DNA of 8,211 bases from Methanohalobium sp046546175. Its GTDB lineage: Archaea > Halobacteriota > Methanosarcinia > Methanosarcinales > Methanosarcinaceae. The stretch covers positions 1-8,211 of the forward strand of contig NZ_JBKGYF010000072.1 in assembly GCF_046546175.1 (NCBI RefSeq), in the 5' to 3' direction. Under the pieces are notes generated by a model that worked only from the letters and a program-made list of their open reading frames with translations, ran no database searches and had not been told where the DNA came from. Below, in pieces: positions 1 to 6,050 of the stretch (the stretch's first letter is position 1; each line of letters opens with the position of its first letter). The position numbers and the translations under genes were made by a program.

Positions 1-155
1 CTTGAAAAATCAAACATCGCAATACAGAGAGATAACAACAATCAAATGGCTTATTTTATCGTTGGAACGTTGATTGCTTTCCATAAGTCAAAAGCTGTTT
101 GACAATTCCTGGTTACGATGATGAGCAACAGGAGTACGTGAAAACCTACGAGTAA
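1..155 (+). pseudogene. Unidentified partial or decayed reading frame at left edge
   Basis: One frame is open from the window edge to a TGA at 100-102 and includes the peptide MAYFIVGTLIAFHKSKAV. A second frame, open from about 87, continues with LTIPGYDDEQQEYVKTYE and stops at 153-155. A single frameshift near 87-100 would join them into one tail of about 50 residues. I do not recognise the family. The broken frame and the relic-rich surroundings suggest a decayed C-terminal fragment whose start lies outside the window. Chance open frames in AT-rich DNA are a real alternative, so confidence is low. Confidence 0.25.
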
Positions 156-179
156 ACCCCAATTAAAGAGGGATGAAAC

Positions 180-259
180 AACTTAAATCAATGGTTTAAG
201 TTTAACTCTAAATTTCCAGTTCAGAGTGTTTTGATTTAAAGAGAACAGTTAAAACTGTT
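180..259. repeat. Cluster of nested inverted repeats in non-coding DNA
   Basis: Three foldings can be read directly. AACTTAAA at 180-187 pairs with TTTAAGTT at 195-202 around a 7-base loop. TTAAATCAA at 183-191 also pairs with TTGATTTAA at 231-239, enclosing a small ACTCT/AGAGT stem (205-209 with 223-227). The first and second foldings cannot form together. AACAGTT at 244-250 pairs with AACTGTT at 253-259. No coding sequence is evident here. The stretch could be the structured end of a decayed transposon or an RNA element. The base complementarity is seen in the sequence; any function is inference. Confidence 0.5.
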
Positions 260-276
260 GGCTTCCTGATTCATTT

Positions 277-469
277 TTCGTGATAGATTCAGGTCCCTAG
301 CATTTCTGATGATGAAAAAGAACAGCTGTTTTACAGGTTCAAAAGAGGAAGTGGTGAGAAATCACATATTAATGGTATAGGGTTTTCCATCATCAAGAAT
401 GTAGTAGAGCTTCATGGCGGTGGTATAGGTGTTGAAGATAGCCCTGATGGCAAGGGTTCTATGTTCTGA
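277..469 (+). pseudogene. Histidine kinase fragment (HATPase domain end)
   Basis: The clear frame 296-469 encodes PSISDDEKEQLFYRFKRG, then a G2-like box (NGIGFSIIKNVVELHGG) and a tail ending DGKGSMF before a TGA. This is the end of a sensor histidine kinase ATPase domain: the G1 box, an F box (EKEQLFYRF) and a G2 box. The residues FVIDSGP just upstream (277-297) are in another frame; one extra C in the CCC run at 295-297 would explain the shift. The dimerisation/phosphoacceptor region and N box are missing upstream. It cannot make a working kinase and is best read as a decayed gene. The second G of the DxGxG motif is also replaced by S. Confidence 0.8.
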
Positions 470-508
470 ATATGACTCAAAAAAGCTTGACGTTACTTGT
501 AATTTTTA

Positions 509-536
509 GATAAATGAAGGATGTCTTCTATTTATC
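509..536. repeat. Imperfect hairpin left of tnpB remnant
   Basis: GATAAATGAAG at 509-519 is complementary to CTTCTATTTATC at 525-536 with one bulged T and a GATGT loop. Subterminal hairpins are a known hallmark of IS200/IS605 ends. A transcript-end hairpin is the alternative. Confidence 0.6.
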
Positions 537-539
537 AGA

Positions 540-772
540 GTATATGCACTTTTTGCAGAAATCTATACCTGCACCAGTTCCACCATAACGTCTTTTAGAT
601 GAATCATCTATTTGGTAGAAAAGTTCGAAGATATAGTTTACTTTATAAGTAAATTATAATTAATGCTGATGTAAATGGTGCCTATAATATTATGAAAAAA
701 GCAATCCCTGATTTAGATGGGATAGAGGGTGTAGCGTTACACCCAATGAGTATATCTCATGAATGTAATTGA
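540..772 (+). pseudogene. tnpB: TnpB C-terminal remnant, frameshifted
   Basis: The frame 653-772 ends in INADVNGAYNI, then MKKAIPDLDGIEGVALHP and ISHECN before a TGA. The INADVNGAYNI block, followed by a DGIEGV.LHP tail, is typical of archaeal TnpB C-termini, where the D lies in the last RuvC motif. Upstream, RLLDESSIW (589-615) ends at a TAG, and FISK (644-655) lies in yet another frame. These resemble the stretch before the INADVNG block but need at least two frameshifts to connect. The zinc-finger cysteines and the N-terminal two thirds are absent. The protein cannot be functional, but the 3' end is well preserved relative to the rest. Confidence 0.75.
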
Positions 773-815
773 TAATAAAATTAGTTATCTAATGTTACTA
801 AGTTTATCAATTACA
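637..815 (+). ncRNA. Candidate omega/reRNA region at tnpB 3' end
   Basis: Three perfect inverted repeats follow one another: TTTACTT/AAGTAAA (637-643 with 647-653), GGGTGTA/TACACCC (727-733 with 738-744, 4-base loop) and TGTAATTGATAA/TTATCAATTACA (764-775 with 804-815). In TnpB systems the guide RNA is transcribed from the tnpB 3' end through the right transposon end, which is where these lie. The pairing is seen directly; the RNA itself is inferred. If the right end is at about 815, the guide would be the bases just after it. Confidence 0.35.
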
Positions 816-1262
816 ATGACGTTCTCAGCTGAATTATCATCAATTCCAATCCAGTATCACTTATTATTTTGTGTAAATTATCTTCCTCATCAAACGCATA
901 AATATCTACCTGACCGCCTGAAGACGTAAAATCATTAGCATTATTCAATATATGTAAAAACACTTGCTCTAGATATTCAGGACTCGCATCTATCAATGGG
1001 AGGTCAGGTTCAATATATGTGTTTAAAGTAATTCCACTGTTTAAAAAATATGGTATTTGTTTGGATACTACATCGTTTAACAAACTATTTAATGATACTT
1101 TTTGAATAAAATCAATTATATTTTCAAAACTCGTTGACGTTTCGATTTAAAATGTGAATCAAAAATATCAGATTGGTTTTGACCGTGGTGAAAAATCCTT
1201 CTATTGAGCCCGTTTTTTGAATTGCTATCGCGTAACTTTTTACCATTATGTACATCATCCAT
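811..1262 (-). pseudogene. Second histidine kinase fragment, frameshifted
   Basis: Read on the - strand, a first frame (1262 to 1116) starts MDDVHNGKKLRDSNSKNG and contains RRIFHHGQNQSDIFDSHF, which looks like a dimerisation-helix region. A second frame (1148 to 811) continues with SLNSLLNDVV, then PDLPLIDASPEYLEQVF, the N box HILNNANDFTSSGGQVDIYA and the G1-like SDTGLEL. A frameshift between about 1118 and 1147 separates the two. After SDTGLEL (about 841) the similarity ends and a TAA follows at 811-813, so the F and G2 boxes are lost. The order of motifs strongly supports a sensor kinase, now inactive. The 3' truncation lies next to the right hairpin of the tnpB remnant, so insertion or deletion there is a likely cause. 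Confidence 0.75.
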
Positions 1263-1396
1263 CACAACATAATTTCAATTTAATGATTTTTATATTAATA
1301 CTGTTATTATTAATTTCATTAACCATCAATAGATGTGACAGTAAACACATATAGATAAACTATATTAATAACAACAACTGTTCAATATTAAAGTAT
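1263..1396. other. AT-rich intergenic region upstream of glycosyltransferase
   Basis: No coding frame or RNA gene is evident. The stretch separates the relic zone from the intact gene block and contains the probable promoter of the glycosyltransferase. Confidence 0.5.
1361..1368 (+). promoter_or_regulatory. Candidate archaeal TATA box for glycosyltransferase
   Basis: TATATTAA lies 29-36 bases before the ATG at 1397. Archaeal transcription starts about 25 bases after the box, near 1390, which would give a leaderless or very short-leader mRNA. This fits the absence of a clear ribosome binding site before the gene. Confidence 0.4.
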
Positions 1397-2524
1397 ATGT
1401 CTCTTCTACCATATTCCGCAATTATAACAGCAGTAATCCCAGTTTCCATCTATCTTGTCTACATAGCTGCAGTCATATTTACAAAAGAAGAACCAGGGAA
1501 AAAGGTACAGAATCCGCCGGATATCACGGTAGTAATTCCTACATACAACGAAGAAAAAGTGATAAAACACCGCATAAAAAATCTCAAGGATATCAATTAT
1601 CCAACAGATAAAATTCATGCAATCGTTGTGGATGACAGGTCATCCGATTACACTGTAGAACTTGCAAAGGACGCTTTTGATAAATATAATGTATCTGGTG
1701 AGGTTATCGTAAAGGGCAGCCGAACTGGAACCAACGAATCAGTTAACCTTGGAGTTAAAAGTGCAAAAACCGATGTCGTAGTTACAACAGATGCCGATGT
1801 GGTATTTGAAGATGATGCACTTGATTATGCAATAGGAACTCTGTTAAGTGATGATAATATTGGAGCAGTCTGTGGTGAACTGGAACCTATTGTGAAAGAA
1901 AAATCATTTACAACCGGTTCCGAGAAAGCCTATCGGTCTGTCTATGGTAAAATGTGTACATGGGAGAGTCATATCCACTCAACCTACTGTTTTAACGGAC
2001 CACTGATTGTCCTTAAGAAAAAAGCTTTTTCACCTATACCTGCAACCCACGGTGCATCAGATGCTGGTATGGCACTTGAAATCATCCGCAACGGTTATAG
2101 ATGTATTTATGAAGCAAATGCTAGGTTCTATGAATATATAACAGAAAATCTTACGCAACAGCGCCGCCAGAAAATTCGCAGATCTTCACGACTTCAGGAA
2201 GCAACTTTGCACAACATCAACCTCATAACCTCAAAATACGGAAAATTTGGAACCCTAATACTTCCGATGAGGTTTTTGATGTTTTTTGTAGTTCCTGTCA
2301 CATTTTTTGCTAGCGTGATCTTGTGGTCGGTATTGTTGGCACAGTTCAATATCGTCCTCGGTTTACTGATACTTGCAGGATTTGCTGGAGCTCTCATATC
2401 AGGATTCTGGAGTTCAAACATCCTGTCTTCCTTTATCTGGCATCAGGTCTATCTGCTGTTCAGCCTGAGGTATATGTTCAAAGGAAAACACATCTGGCAG
2501 GCTATTGATAGAGAAAAAGTATAA
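1397..2524 (+). CDS. Membrane-anchored family 2 glycosyltransferase
   Basis: This 375-residue protein should transfer a sugar from a nucleotide or lipid donor onto a cell-envelope glycan, acting at the cytoplasmic face of the membrane. A hydrophobic segment at about 5-27 is followed by a GT-A domain: ITVVIPTYNEE (43-53), the first acidic motif VVDDRSSD (77-84), the metal-binding DAD (132-134), an acidic GASDAG site (219-224) and QQRRQ (254-258) in place of the usual QxxRW. Three further hydrophobic segments lie at about 287-315, 316-337 and 341-358. This layout resembles processive or polyprenyl-linked GT2 enzymes, but the acceptor cannot be told. The ATG at 1397 has no clear Shine-Dalgarno sequence. 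The gene converges on the sugar nucleotidyltransferase with only 11 bases between stops, which supports a shared role in glycan synthesis. Confidence 0.9.
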   Translation: MSLLPYSAIITAVIPVSIYLVYIAAVIFTKEEPGKKVQNPPDITVVIPTYNEEKVIKHRIKNLKDINYPTDKIHAIVVDDRSSDYTVELAKDAFDKYNVSGEVIVKGSRTGTNESVNLGVKSAKTDVVVTTDADVVFEDDALDYAIGTLLSDDNIGAVCGELEPIVKEKSFTTGSEKAYRSVYGKMCTWESHIHSTYCFNGPLIVLKKKAFSPIPATHGASDAGMALEIIRNGYRCIYEANARFYEYITENLTQQRRQKIRRSSRLQEATLHNINLITSKYGKFGTLILPMRFLMFFVVPVTFFASVILWSVLLAQFNIVLGLLILAGFAGALISGFWSSNILSSFIWHQVYLLFSLRYMFKGKHIWQAIDREKV

Positions 2525-2535
2525 CTAAAATTAAA

Positions 2536-3273
2536 TTATTTTTTTGATTTGCTGTTTTTCAGATAATAATCATTGGCTTTCATAAGGTCTTCAGGCGTTC
2601 CGACATCGATATGGATGCCATCGATTTTTCTGTACACAACTTTTTTGTCCTGTTCTACCAAAATTTTAATCGAATCGGTAAGCTGGTACTCATTTTTGTG
2701 ACCTGGTTTTGTATCCCCGATGGCATCAAAGACACCAGGTTCGAAAACATACATACCAGCTATACCCAATTTACTTGGAGCTTTATCAGCTTCTGGTTTC
2801 TCGATCAAATCCACTATATTGTTACCATCTGTTTGAATGATACCGTGACGGGTTACATCTGAGACTTCCATGACACCAATGGTAGCATCGGCGCTATTCT
2901 TTTCATGATATTGTTTTAAATCCTGCAGGATAGTATCCGGTGAGAAAAAATTATCCCCAAGTACAACAGCAAACGGCGAACCATTGATTACATGTTCACC
3001 AGCTGCAACTGCGTTTGCAAGACCCAACCGTTCGTCCTGGACAACGTAGGTTATATTAACACCGAAACGTTTCCCTGAGCCGAGATAATCGGATAAACCG
3101 TGTTTTTTCGGACTCACAACAATGGTGATGTCGTCTATTCCTGCTTTGACAAACGATTCGACAGCATGCTCAATAACCGCTTTATCCCCTACTGGTAGCA
3201 GCTCTTTTGGCATCGCATGGGTAAACGGACCTAATCTGGTTCCACTTCCTGCTGCTGGTATCAGCCCTTTCAT
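2536..3273 (-). CDS. RmlA/GalU-like sugar-1-phosphate nucleotidyltransferase
   Basis: This 245-residue enzyme condenses a sugar 1-phosphate with an NTP, most likely glucose 1-phosphate with dTTP or UTP, giving an NDP-sugar and pyrophosphate in the cytoplasm. The N-terminal signature GSGTRLGPFTHAMPKELLPV (9-28) carries the nucleotide loop and catalytic K23. LGDN (105-108) holds the metal-binding Asp, EKP (158-160) and G173-YVF the sugar site, and HIDVGTPEDL (221-230) the C-terminal signature. The length matches short archaeal RmlA-type enzymes without an acyltransferase extension. The ATG at 3273 follows AGGTG (3281-3285) by 7 bases. The gene lies last in a - strand series but 278 bases beyond UspA, so it probably has its own promoter. 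The NTP and sugar specificity cannot be fixed from sequence alone. Confidence 0.88.
   Translation of the reverse strand: MKGLIPAAGSGTRLGPFTHAMPKELLPVGDKAVIEHAVESFVKAGIDDITIVVSPKKHGLSDYLGSGKRFGVNITYVVQDERLGLANAVAAGEHVINGSPFAVVLGDNFFSPDTILQDLKQYHEKNSADATIGVMEVSDVTRHGIIQTDGNNIVDLIEKPEADKAPSKLGIAGMYVFEPGVFDAIGDTKPGHKNEYQLTDSIKILVEQDKKVVYRKIDGIHIDVGTPEDLMKANDYYLKNSKSKK
2539..2545 (+). terminator. Possible oligo-T terminator of glycosyltransferase
   Basis: A run of seven T follows the glycosyltransferase stop by about 15 bases. Archaeal RNA polymerase can terminate at such T-tracts. The run also encodes the last two lysines of the opposing gene, so it may be only coincidental. Confidence 0.3.
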
Positions 3274-3280
3274 TATTTTT

Positions 3281-3285
3281 CACCT
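3281..3285 (-). promoter_or_regulatory. Ribosome binding site AGGTG of nucleotidyltransferase
   Basis: AGGTG on the - strand sits 7 bases before the ATG at 3273 and supports that start. Confidence 0.65.
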
Positions 3286-3378
3286 GTATAAAGATAATGT
3301 TAAAATGGACTTCACGTTTAATAAAATTTTGCTAAATACAAAATTTTAAAAGATGAGATGTACGAAATTTAACCTTCA

Positions 3379-3438
3379 ATGAGCAAGAAGAAACTTTCAA
3401 CAGCTTACGAAGTAATCACAAAACTGGAAGGTTTTTAA
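3379..3438 (+). CDS. Possible 19-residue peptide or gene-start relic
   Basis: ATG at 3379 opens MSKKKLSTAYEVITKLEGF and ends in TAA at 3436-3438. The composition is protein-like (a basic start, then an amphipathic helix) rather than a random AT-rich string. There is no Shine-Dalgarno sequence just upstream. It could be the first codons of a lost gene, a small peptide, or chance. I do not recognise it. Confidence 0.2.
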   Translation: MSKKKLSTAYEVITKLEGF

Positions 3439-3551
3439 AAATCTAGATTATGTAGTGTAGAACATTATATCTCGCTATCTGAACCGAAAATACCATAACC
3501 AATCTCATGGATAAAGTTTTTAGAATAACATTAACTTAACATCTTCAAAAA

Positions 3552-3989
3552 TTAAACCACAACAACTTCACAATTTAATTTTGTCTTCAACCTGTCAGTT
3601 TTTCTACCCATGTCCTCTACCAGAACAGTGTACACACCATATTTACCGGCAATATCGGCCACGTTCTCGACAAAATCCCCTTTCAACTGCAGGGTTTCGT
3701 ATTCAATACCCCGCTTCTCAGCTTCTTCACCGATTCTGCCAAGTCTTTCTGAAATAAGATCGTCCCTGTCCTTTTTAATATCCTTCATTAGGTCCTTGAC
3801 AATATCCTTGCCCAGAAAACCGTGGTTTTGAGTAACCTTGGCAACTTTTTCTGTTATGTTTCTATCGCGCACACTTAATACAATCAGTTTTGCGTTTTTA
3901 TCTTTCGCCATATCAAGTGCACGTTTTGCCAGTTCTTTATGGATGGAAGTTGCGGAAAATGCTACCATTATAGAGTTGGACCTATTCAT
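3552..3989 (-). CDS. UspA-fold universal stress protein, atypical
   Basis: This is a small cytoplasmic UspA-fold protein of 145 residues. The N-terminal strand and loop SIMVAFSATSIHKELAKRAL, then AKLIVLSVRDR, match the first half of the fold. GIEYETLQLKGDFVENVADIAGKYG and VYTVLVEDMG match the second half, and CEVVVV matches the last strand. ATP-binding UspA proteins carry G-2x-G-9x-G(S/T) before the last strand. Here the segment reads EDMGRKTDRLKTKLN and lacks it, so nucleotide binding is doubtful. The ATG at 3989 is preferred because AGGT (3997-4000) lies 7 bases upstream and a TATA-like box lies at 4011-4020. A longer in-frame start at 4025 would place the box inside the gene. The gene lies 46 bases after the permease and may modulate it, which is inference. 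Confidence 0.8.
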   Translation of the reverse strand: MNRSNSIMVAFSATSIHKELAKRALDMAKDKNAKLIVLSVRDRNITEKVAKVTQNHGFLGKDIVKDLMKDIKKDRDDLISERLGRIGEEAEKRGIEYETLQLKGDFVENVADIAGKYGVYTVLVEDMGRKTDRLKTKLNCEVVVV

Positions 3990-4010
3990 TATTATAACCT
4001 TTGTTATGCT

Positions 4011-4020
4011 AAATATATAA
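4011..4020 (-). promoter_or_regulatory. Candidate TATA box for UspA-like gene
   Basis: The - strand reads TTATATATTT here, 22-31 bases before the ATG at 3989. This suggests a separate promoter with a very short leader and decides against the longer start at 4025. Confidence 0.5.
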
Positions 4021-4035
4021 ATCATATTAAAGATA

Positions 4036-5439
4036 TTATGTGATATTCAAACCTATAAGTGGCCAATAGACAAGTGCCATTATTATAAAAGCTATCCATG
4101 ATGTTAGATTTAAAATTAATCCCGGAAGCAGCACATCTTTGATTTCATAATAACCTGAGGAATAGGCGATAGCATTTGGTGGAGTCCCCATCGGGAACAT
4201 GAAAGCAAGACCTGATGGTATAGCTATCAGGTAGACCATTGCCACGGGATTGATACCCACAACATCTCCTACACTGAAACCTATTGGAATCAAAATCGCA
4301 ACAGCTGCAGAATTACTAATTCCCTCGGTCAGGAATTTGGCGATTAGGGAGATTCCAAGTATCAATAAAAACGGGGTCAGGATAATACTGTCAAGAGCCT
4401 GACTAGCAAGCCATTGTGCTGCACCTGTCTGGGAGAGTGCTGATCCGATGGATATAGCACCACCATACATCAGGATTACTCCCCAGTTAACATCTGATTC
4501 GATATCTTCCCAGTTTACGACATTGAGTATGAATAGGGCTACAGCACCCAGAATTGCAATGGCTGCCAACCCGAAATCATGACCCAGAAAAATCCATGCA
4601 AGAACAGTAAATACCAGTATAGCACCGGATTTCTTTTCATAAATATCCATACTGCCAATACGGCTCAATTCCTTTTCAAGAACCCTTTTTGCAGGTTTAA
4701 CATCATCGACATCGATTCTAAAGAAATAAGTCAAAACCAAAAACCCGATAACAAGCATTACAAAAACGATTGGAATTGATGCCCCACACCACTCAAAGAA
4801 GGATATTTCCATCCCAGTATTCTCTTTGAGCATGGCAATAGCGAGAGGATTTCTGGCACCCCCAAGCAGTGTTCCTACACCACCGATAATAGCACCCCAT
4901 GCAAGGGATAAGAAAAGAAGTGTACCGTATTCACTGTCCAGAGGTTCAAGGTCAAGATTGTCGGCTATCGTAGAAACCACGGGAAACATGAGTGCAGCGA
5001 CAGCGTGCTCGGGCATTATAAATGACATCAGTGCAGAGGACAACATGATGCCGCCCAACAGTTTCCTGGGCGTGCCACCAAACCTGCTGACCATCGTCAG
5101 TGCTATACGTTTACTGAGCCCTGTTTTCATCATCCCGGCTGCCAGAATAAACGCACCCAGAATAAAAAACACTGCCCTGTTCCCAAAAAGTGAGAATGCT
5201 GCTTTGCTTGACATCACATCAAGTAAGGGCAGCAGAACTATCACAAACAGACCAGTTACCGATAAAGGGAGAGCATTCGTAGTCCATAGGATTATAGCTA
5301 CAACAAAAATCCCGAGCGCATTTTTTGCCTCAACTAATAATCCTTCAGGTGCTGGTGCAAGAAACACACCTGCAAGAATTACCAGAGAAAACAATATTAT
5401 GAGGTAGCTGTGGTTGTTATCTCTCCCCATCCATGACAC
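4036..5439 (-). CDS. SLC13/DASS-family anion permease
   Basis: This 467-residue integral membrane protein belongs to the divalent anion:sodium symporter family, which carries sulfate, dicarboxylates or related anions. About eleven hydrophobic segments run through it, with a charged cytoplasmic loop at about 241-270. The two pseudo-symmetric ion/substrate sites are visible. The second has ISNSAAVAILIPI (374-386) and PMGTPPN (416-422). The first is altered: MPEHAVAALMFPV (142-154) stands where SNT is usual, and GGVGTLLGGARNPLA (186-200) replaces the GTPPN-type loop. The substrate is not fixed by sequence, but the position 25 bases after cysC favours sulfate or a similar oxyanion. The start is GTG at 5439 or ATG at 5430, neither with a clear ribosome binding site. 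It is probably cotranscribed with cysC. Confidence 0.85.
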   Translation of the reverse strand: MSWMGRDNNHSYLIILFSLVILAGVFLAPAPEGLLVEAKNALGIFVVAIILWTTNALPLSVTGLFVIVLLPLLDVMSSKAAFSLFGNRAVFFILGAFILAAGMMKTGLSKRIALTMVSRFGGTPRKLLGGIMLSSALMSFIMPEHAVAALMFPVVSTIADNLDLEPLDSEYGTLLFLSLAWGAIIGGVGTLLGGARNPLAIAMLKENTGMEISFFEWCGASIPIVFVMLVIGFLVLTYFFRIDVDDVKPAKRVLEKELSRIGSMDIYEKKSGAILVFTVLAWIFLGHDFGLAAIAILGAVALFILNVVNWEDIESDVNWGVILMYGGAISIGSALSQTGAAQWLASQALDSIILTPFLLILGISLIAKFLTEGISNSAAVAILIPIGFSVGDVVGINPVAMVYLIAIPSGLAFMFPMGTPPNAIAYSSGYYEIKDVLLPGLILNLTSWIAFIIMALVYWPLIGLNIT

Positions 5440-5464
5440 ACATTATATCCGTTTTCAAGTTAGA

Positions 5465-6004
5465 TTAGTTTGAAAGATAACCCAGCTCTTCCAGTTTTTC
5501 AACGATGGTTTGAGCTGCACCCACTGGTGTTGTATTACAGGTTTCTATAATCAGTTCAGGATTTAGCGGTTCTTCGTAAGTATCCTGATAACCGGTCAAA
5601 TCGGTAATATCTCCCTGTTGGGCCTTGGCATACAGTCCTTTAGGGTCACGTTCCATACACACCTCAAGCGGAGTTTTTACATAAACTTCAACAAAATTCT
5701 CGATTTCGTTCCTTGCATGTTCCCTGAACTGTCTGTATGGAGATATTAGAGCTACATTAACAGCAACACCGTTTCTTGCAAGAAGTTTGCTGACAAATGC
5801 AACTCTTCTGGCGTGTTCCTGTCTGTCCTCTTTGGTAAATCCAAGGTCTGCACTTAAACCTTTCCTGATCTCATCCCCGTCCATGGTTTCGGTACAGAAA
5901 CCCCTCTCTTTGAAAATTTTTGTAAGCTCTGCTGAAATGGTTGATTTTCCCGTACCAGGCAGTCCTGTCAACCATACTACAAATCCATTATTACCGTTGT
6001 TCAT
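5465..6004 (-). CDS. cysC: Adenylylsulfate kinase (APS kinase)
   Basis: The enzyme phosphorylates adenosine 5'-phosphosulfate at the 3' position with ATP, giving PAPS, the sulfuryl donor. The 179-residue protein has the Walker A loop GLPGTGKST (14-22), DGDEIRKGL (42-50), DLGF (53-56), ISPYR (87-91), the lid KGLYAKAQQGDI (122-133) and TGYQDTYEEP (137-146), all hallmarks of CysC. EHARR replaces the more common ENIRR. The ATG at 6004 is chosen because AGGTGA lies 4 bases upstream and a TATA box lies at 6035-6044; a TTG five codons earlier (6019) overlaps that site. No ATP sulfurylase, PAPS reductase or sulfotransferase is in the window, so whether PAPS feeds sulfation or reduction is unknown. 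The neighbouring permease, DHH protein and sugar enzymes favour sulfation. Confidence 0.93.
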   Translation of the reverse strand: MNNGNNGFVVWLTGLPGTGKSTISAELTKIFKERGFCTETMDGDEIRKGLSADLGFTKEDRQEHARRVAFVSKLLARNGVAVNVALISPYRQFREHARNEIENFVEVYVKTPLEVCMERDPKGLYAKAQQGDITDLTGYQDTYEEPLNPELIIETCNTTPVGAAQTIVEKLEELGYLSN

Positions 6005-6008
6005 ATTT

Positions 6009-6014
6009 TCACCT
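6009..6014 (-). promoter_or_regulatory. Ribosome binding site AGGTGA of cysC
   Basis: AGGTGA lies 4 bases before the ATG at 6004. It sets that start over the upstream TTG at 6019. Confidence 0.6.
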
Positions 6015-6034
6015 ATCAACTCGTATCTGGGATA

Positions 6035-6044
6035 ATTTATAAAT
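6035..6044 (-). promoter_or_regulatory. Candidate TATA box for cysC
   Basis: The palindromic ATTTATAAAT lies in the 46-base gap between the DHH gene stop and cysC, 31-40 bases before its ATG. It suggests that cysC and the permease can be transcribed apart from the DHH gene. Confidence 0.5.
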
Positions 6045-6050
6045 CTTTAC

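Larger units (their letters stand above)
509..815 (+). mobile_element. Deleted tnpB-type transposon remnant (IS200/IS605/IS1341-like)
   Basis: The segment is bounded by two hairpins and contains only the 3' end of a tnpB gene. The left hairpin pairs GATAAATGAAG (509-519) with CTTCTATTTATC (525-536), with one bulged T. The right inverted repeat pairs TGTAATTGATAA (764-775) with TTATCAATTACA (804-815). Histidine-kinase relics lie on both sides but on opposite strands. The boundaries are inferred from the hairpins, since no target-site evidence is available. A complete element would have a tnpB of roughly 1.1-1.3 kb, so most of the interior is gone. Confidence 0.55.
3274..3551. other. Intergenic region with two AAAATTTT motifs
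   Basis: This stretch between UspA and the nucleotidyltransferase holds two AAAATTTT octamers (3323-3330 and 3340-3347), probably part of the AT-rich promoter of the - strand nucleotidyltransferase. It also holds a minute + strand frame (3379-3438). AACCTTC at 3371-3377 is complementary to GAAGGTT at 3427-3433, ending in a T run, but the loop is very large. No RNA gene is evident. Confidence 0.4.

Noticed and set aside
150..180. A CRISPR-repeat-like string ending GGGATGAAAC
   Set aside because: It occurs only once, with no spacer-repeat periodicity nearby, so there is no array.
277..1262. One histidine kinase split by inversion
   Set aside because: Both fragments contain a G1-type box, so they overlap rather than complement each other; two source genes are more likely.
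3465..3515. Short - strand frame NFIHEIGYGIFGSDSEI downstream of the UspA-like gene
   Set aside because: It is too short, has no start signal and no recognised family, so it was not called a relic.
4826..5407. Long + strand open frame opposite the permease
   Set aside because: It is a shadow of the strongly hydrophobic permease gene: low-complexity, no domain, no ribosome site.
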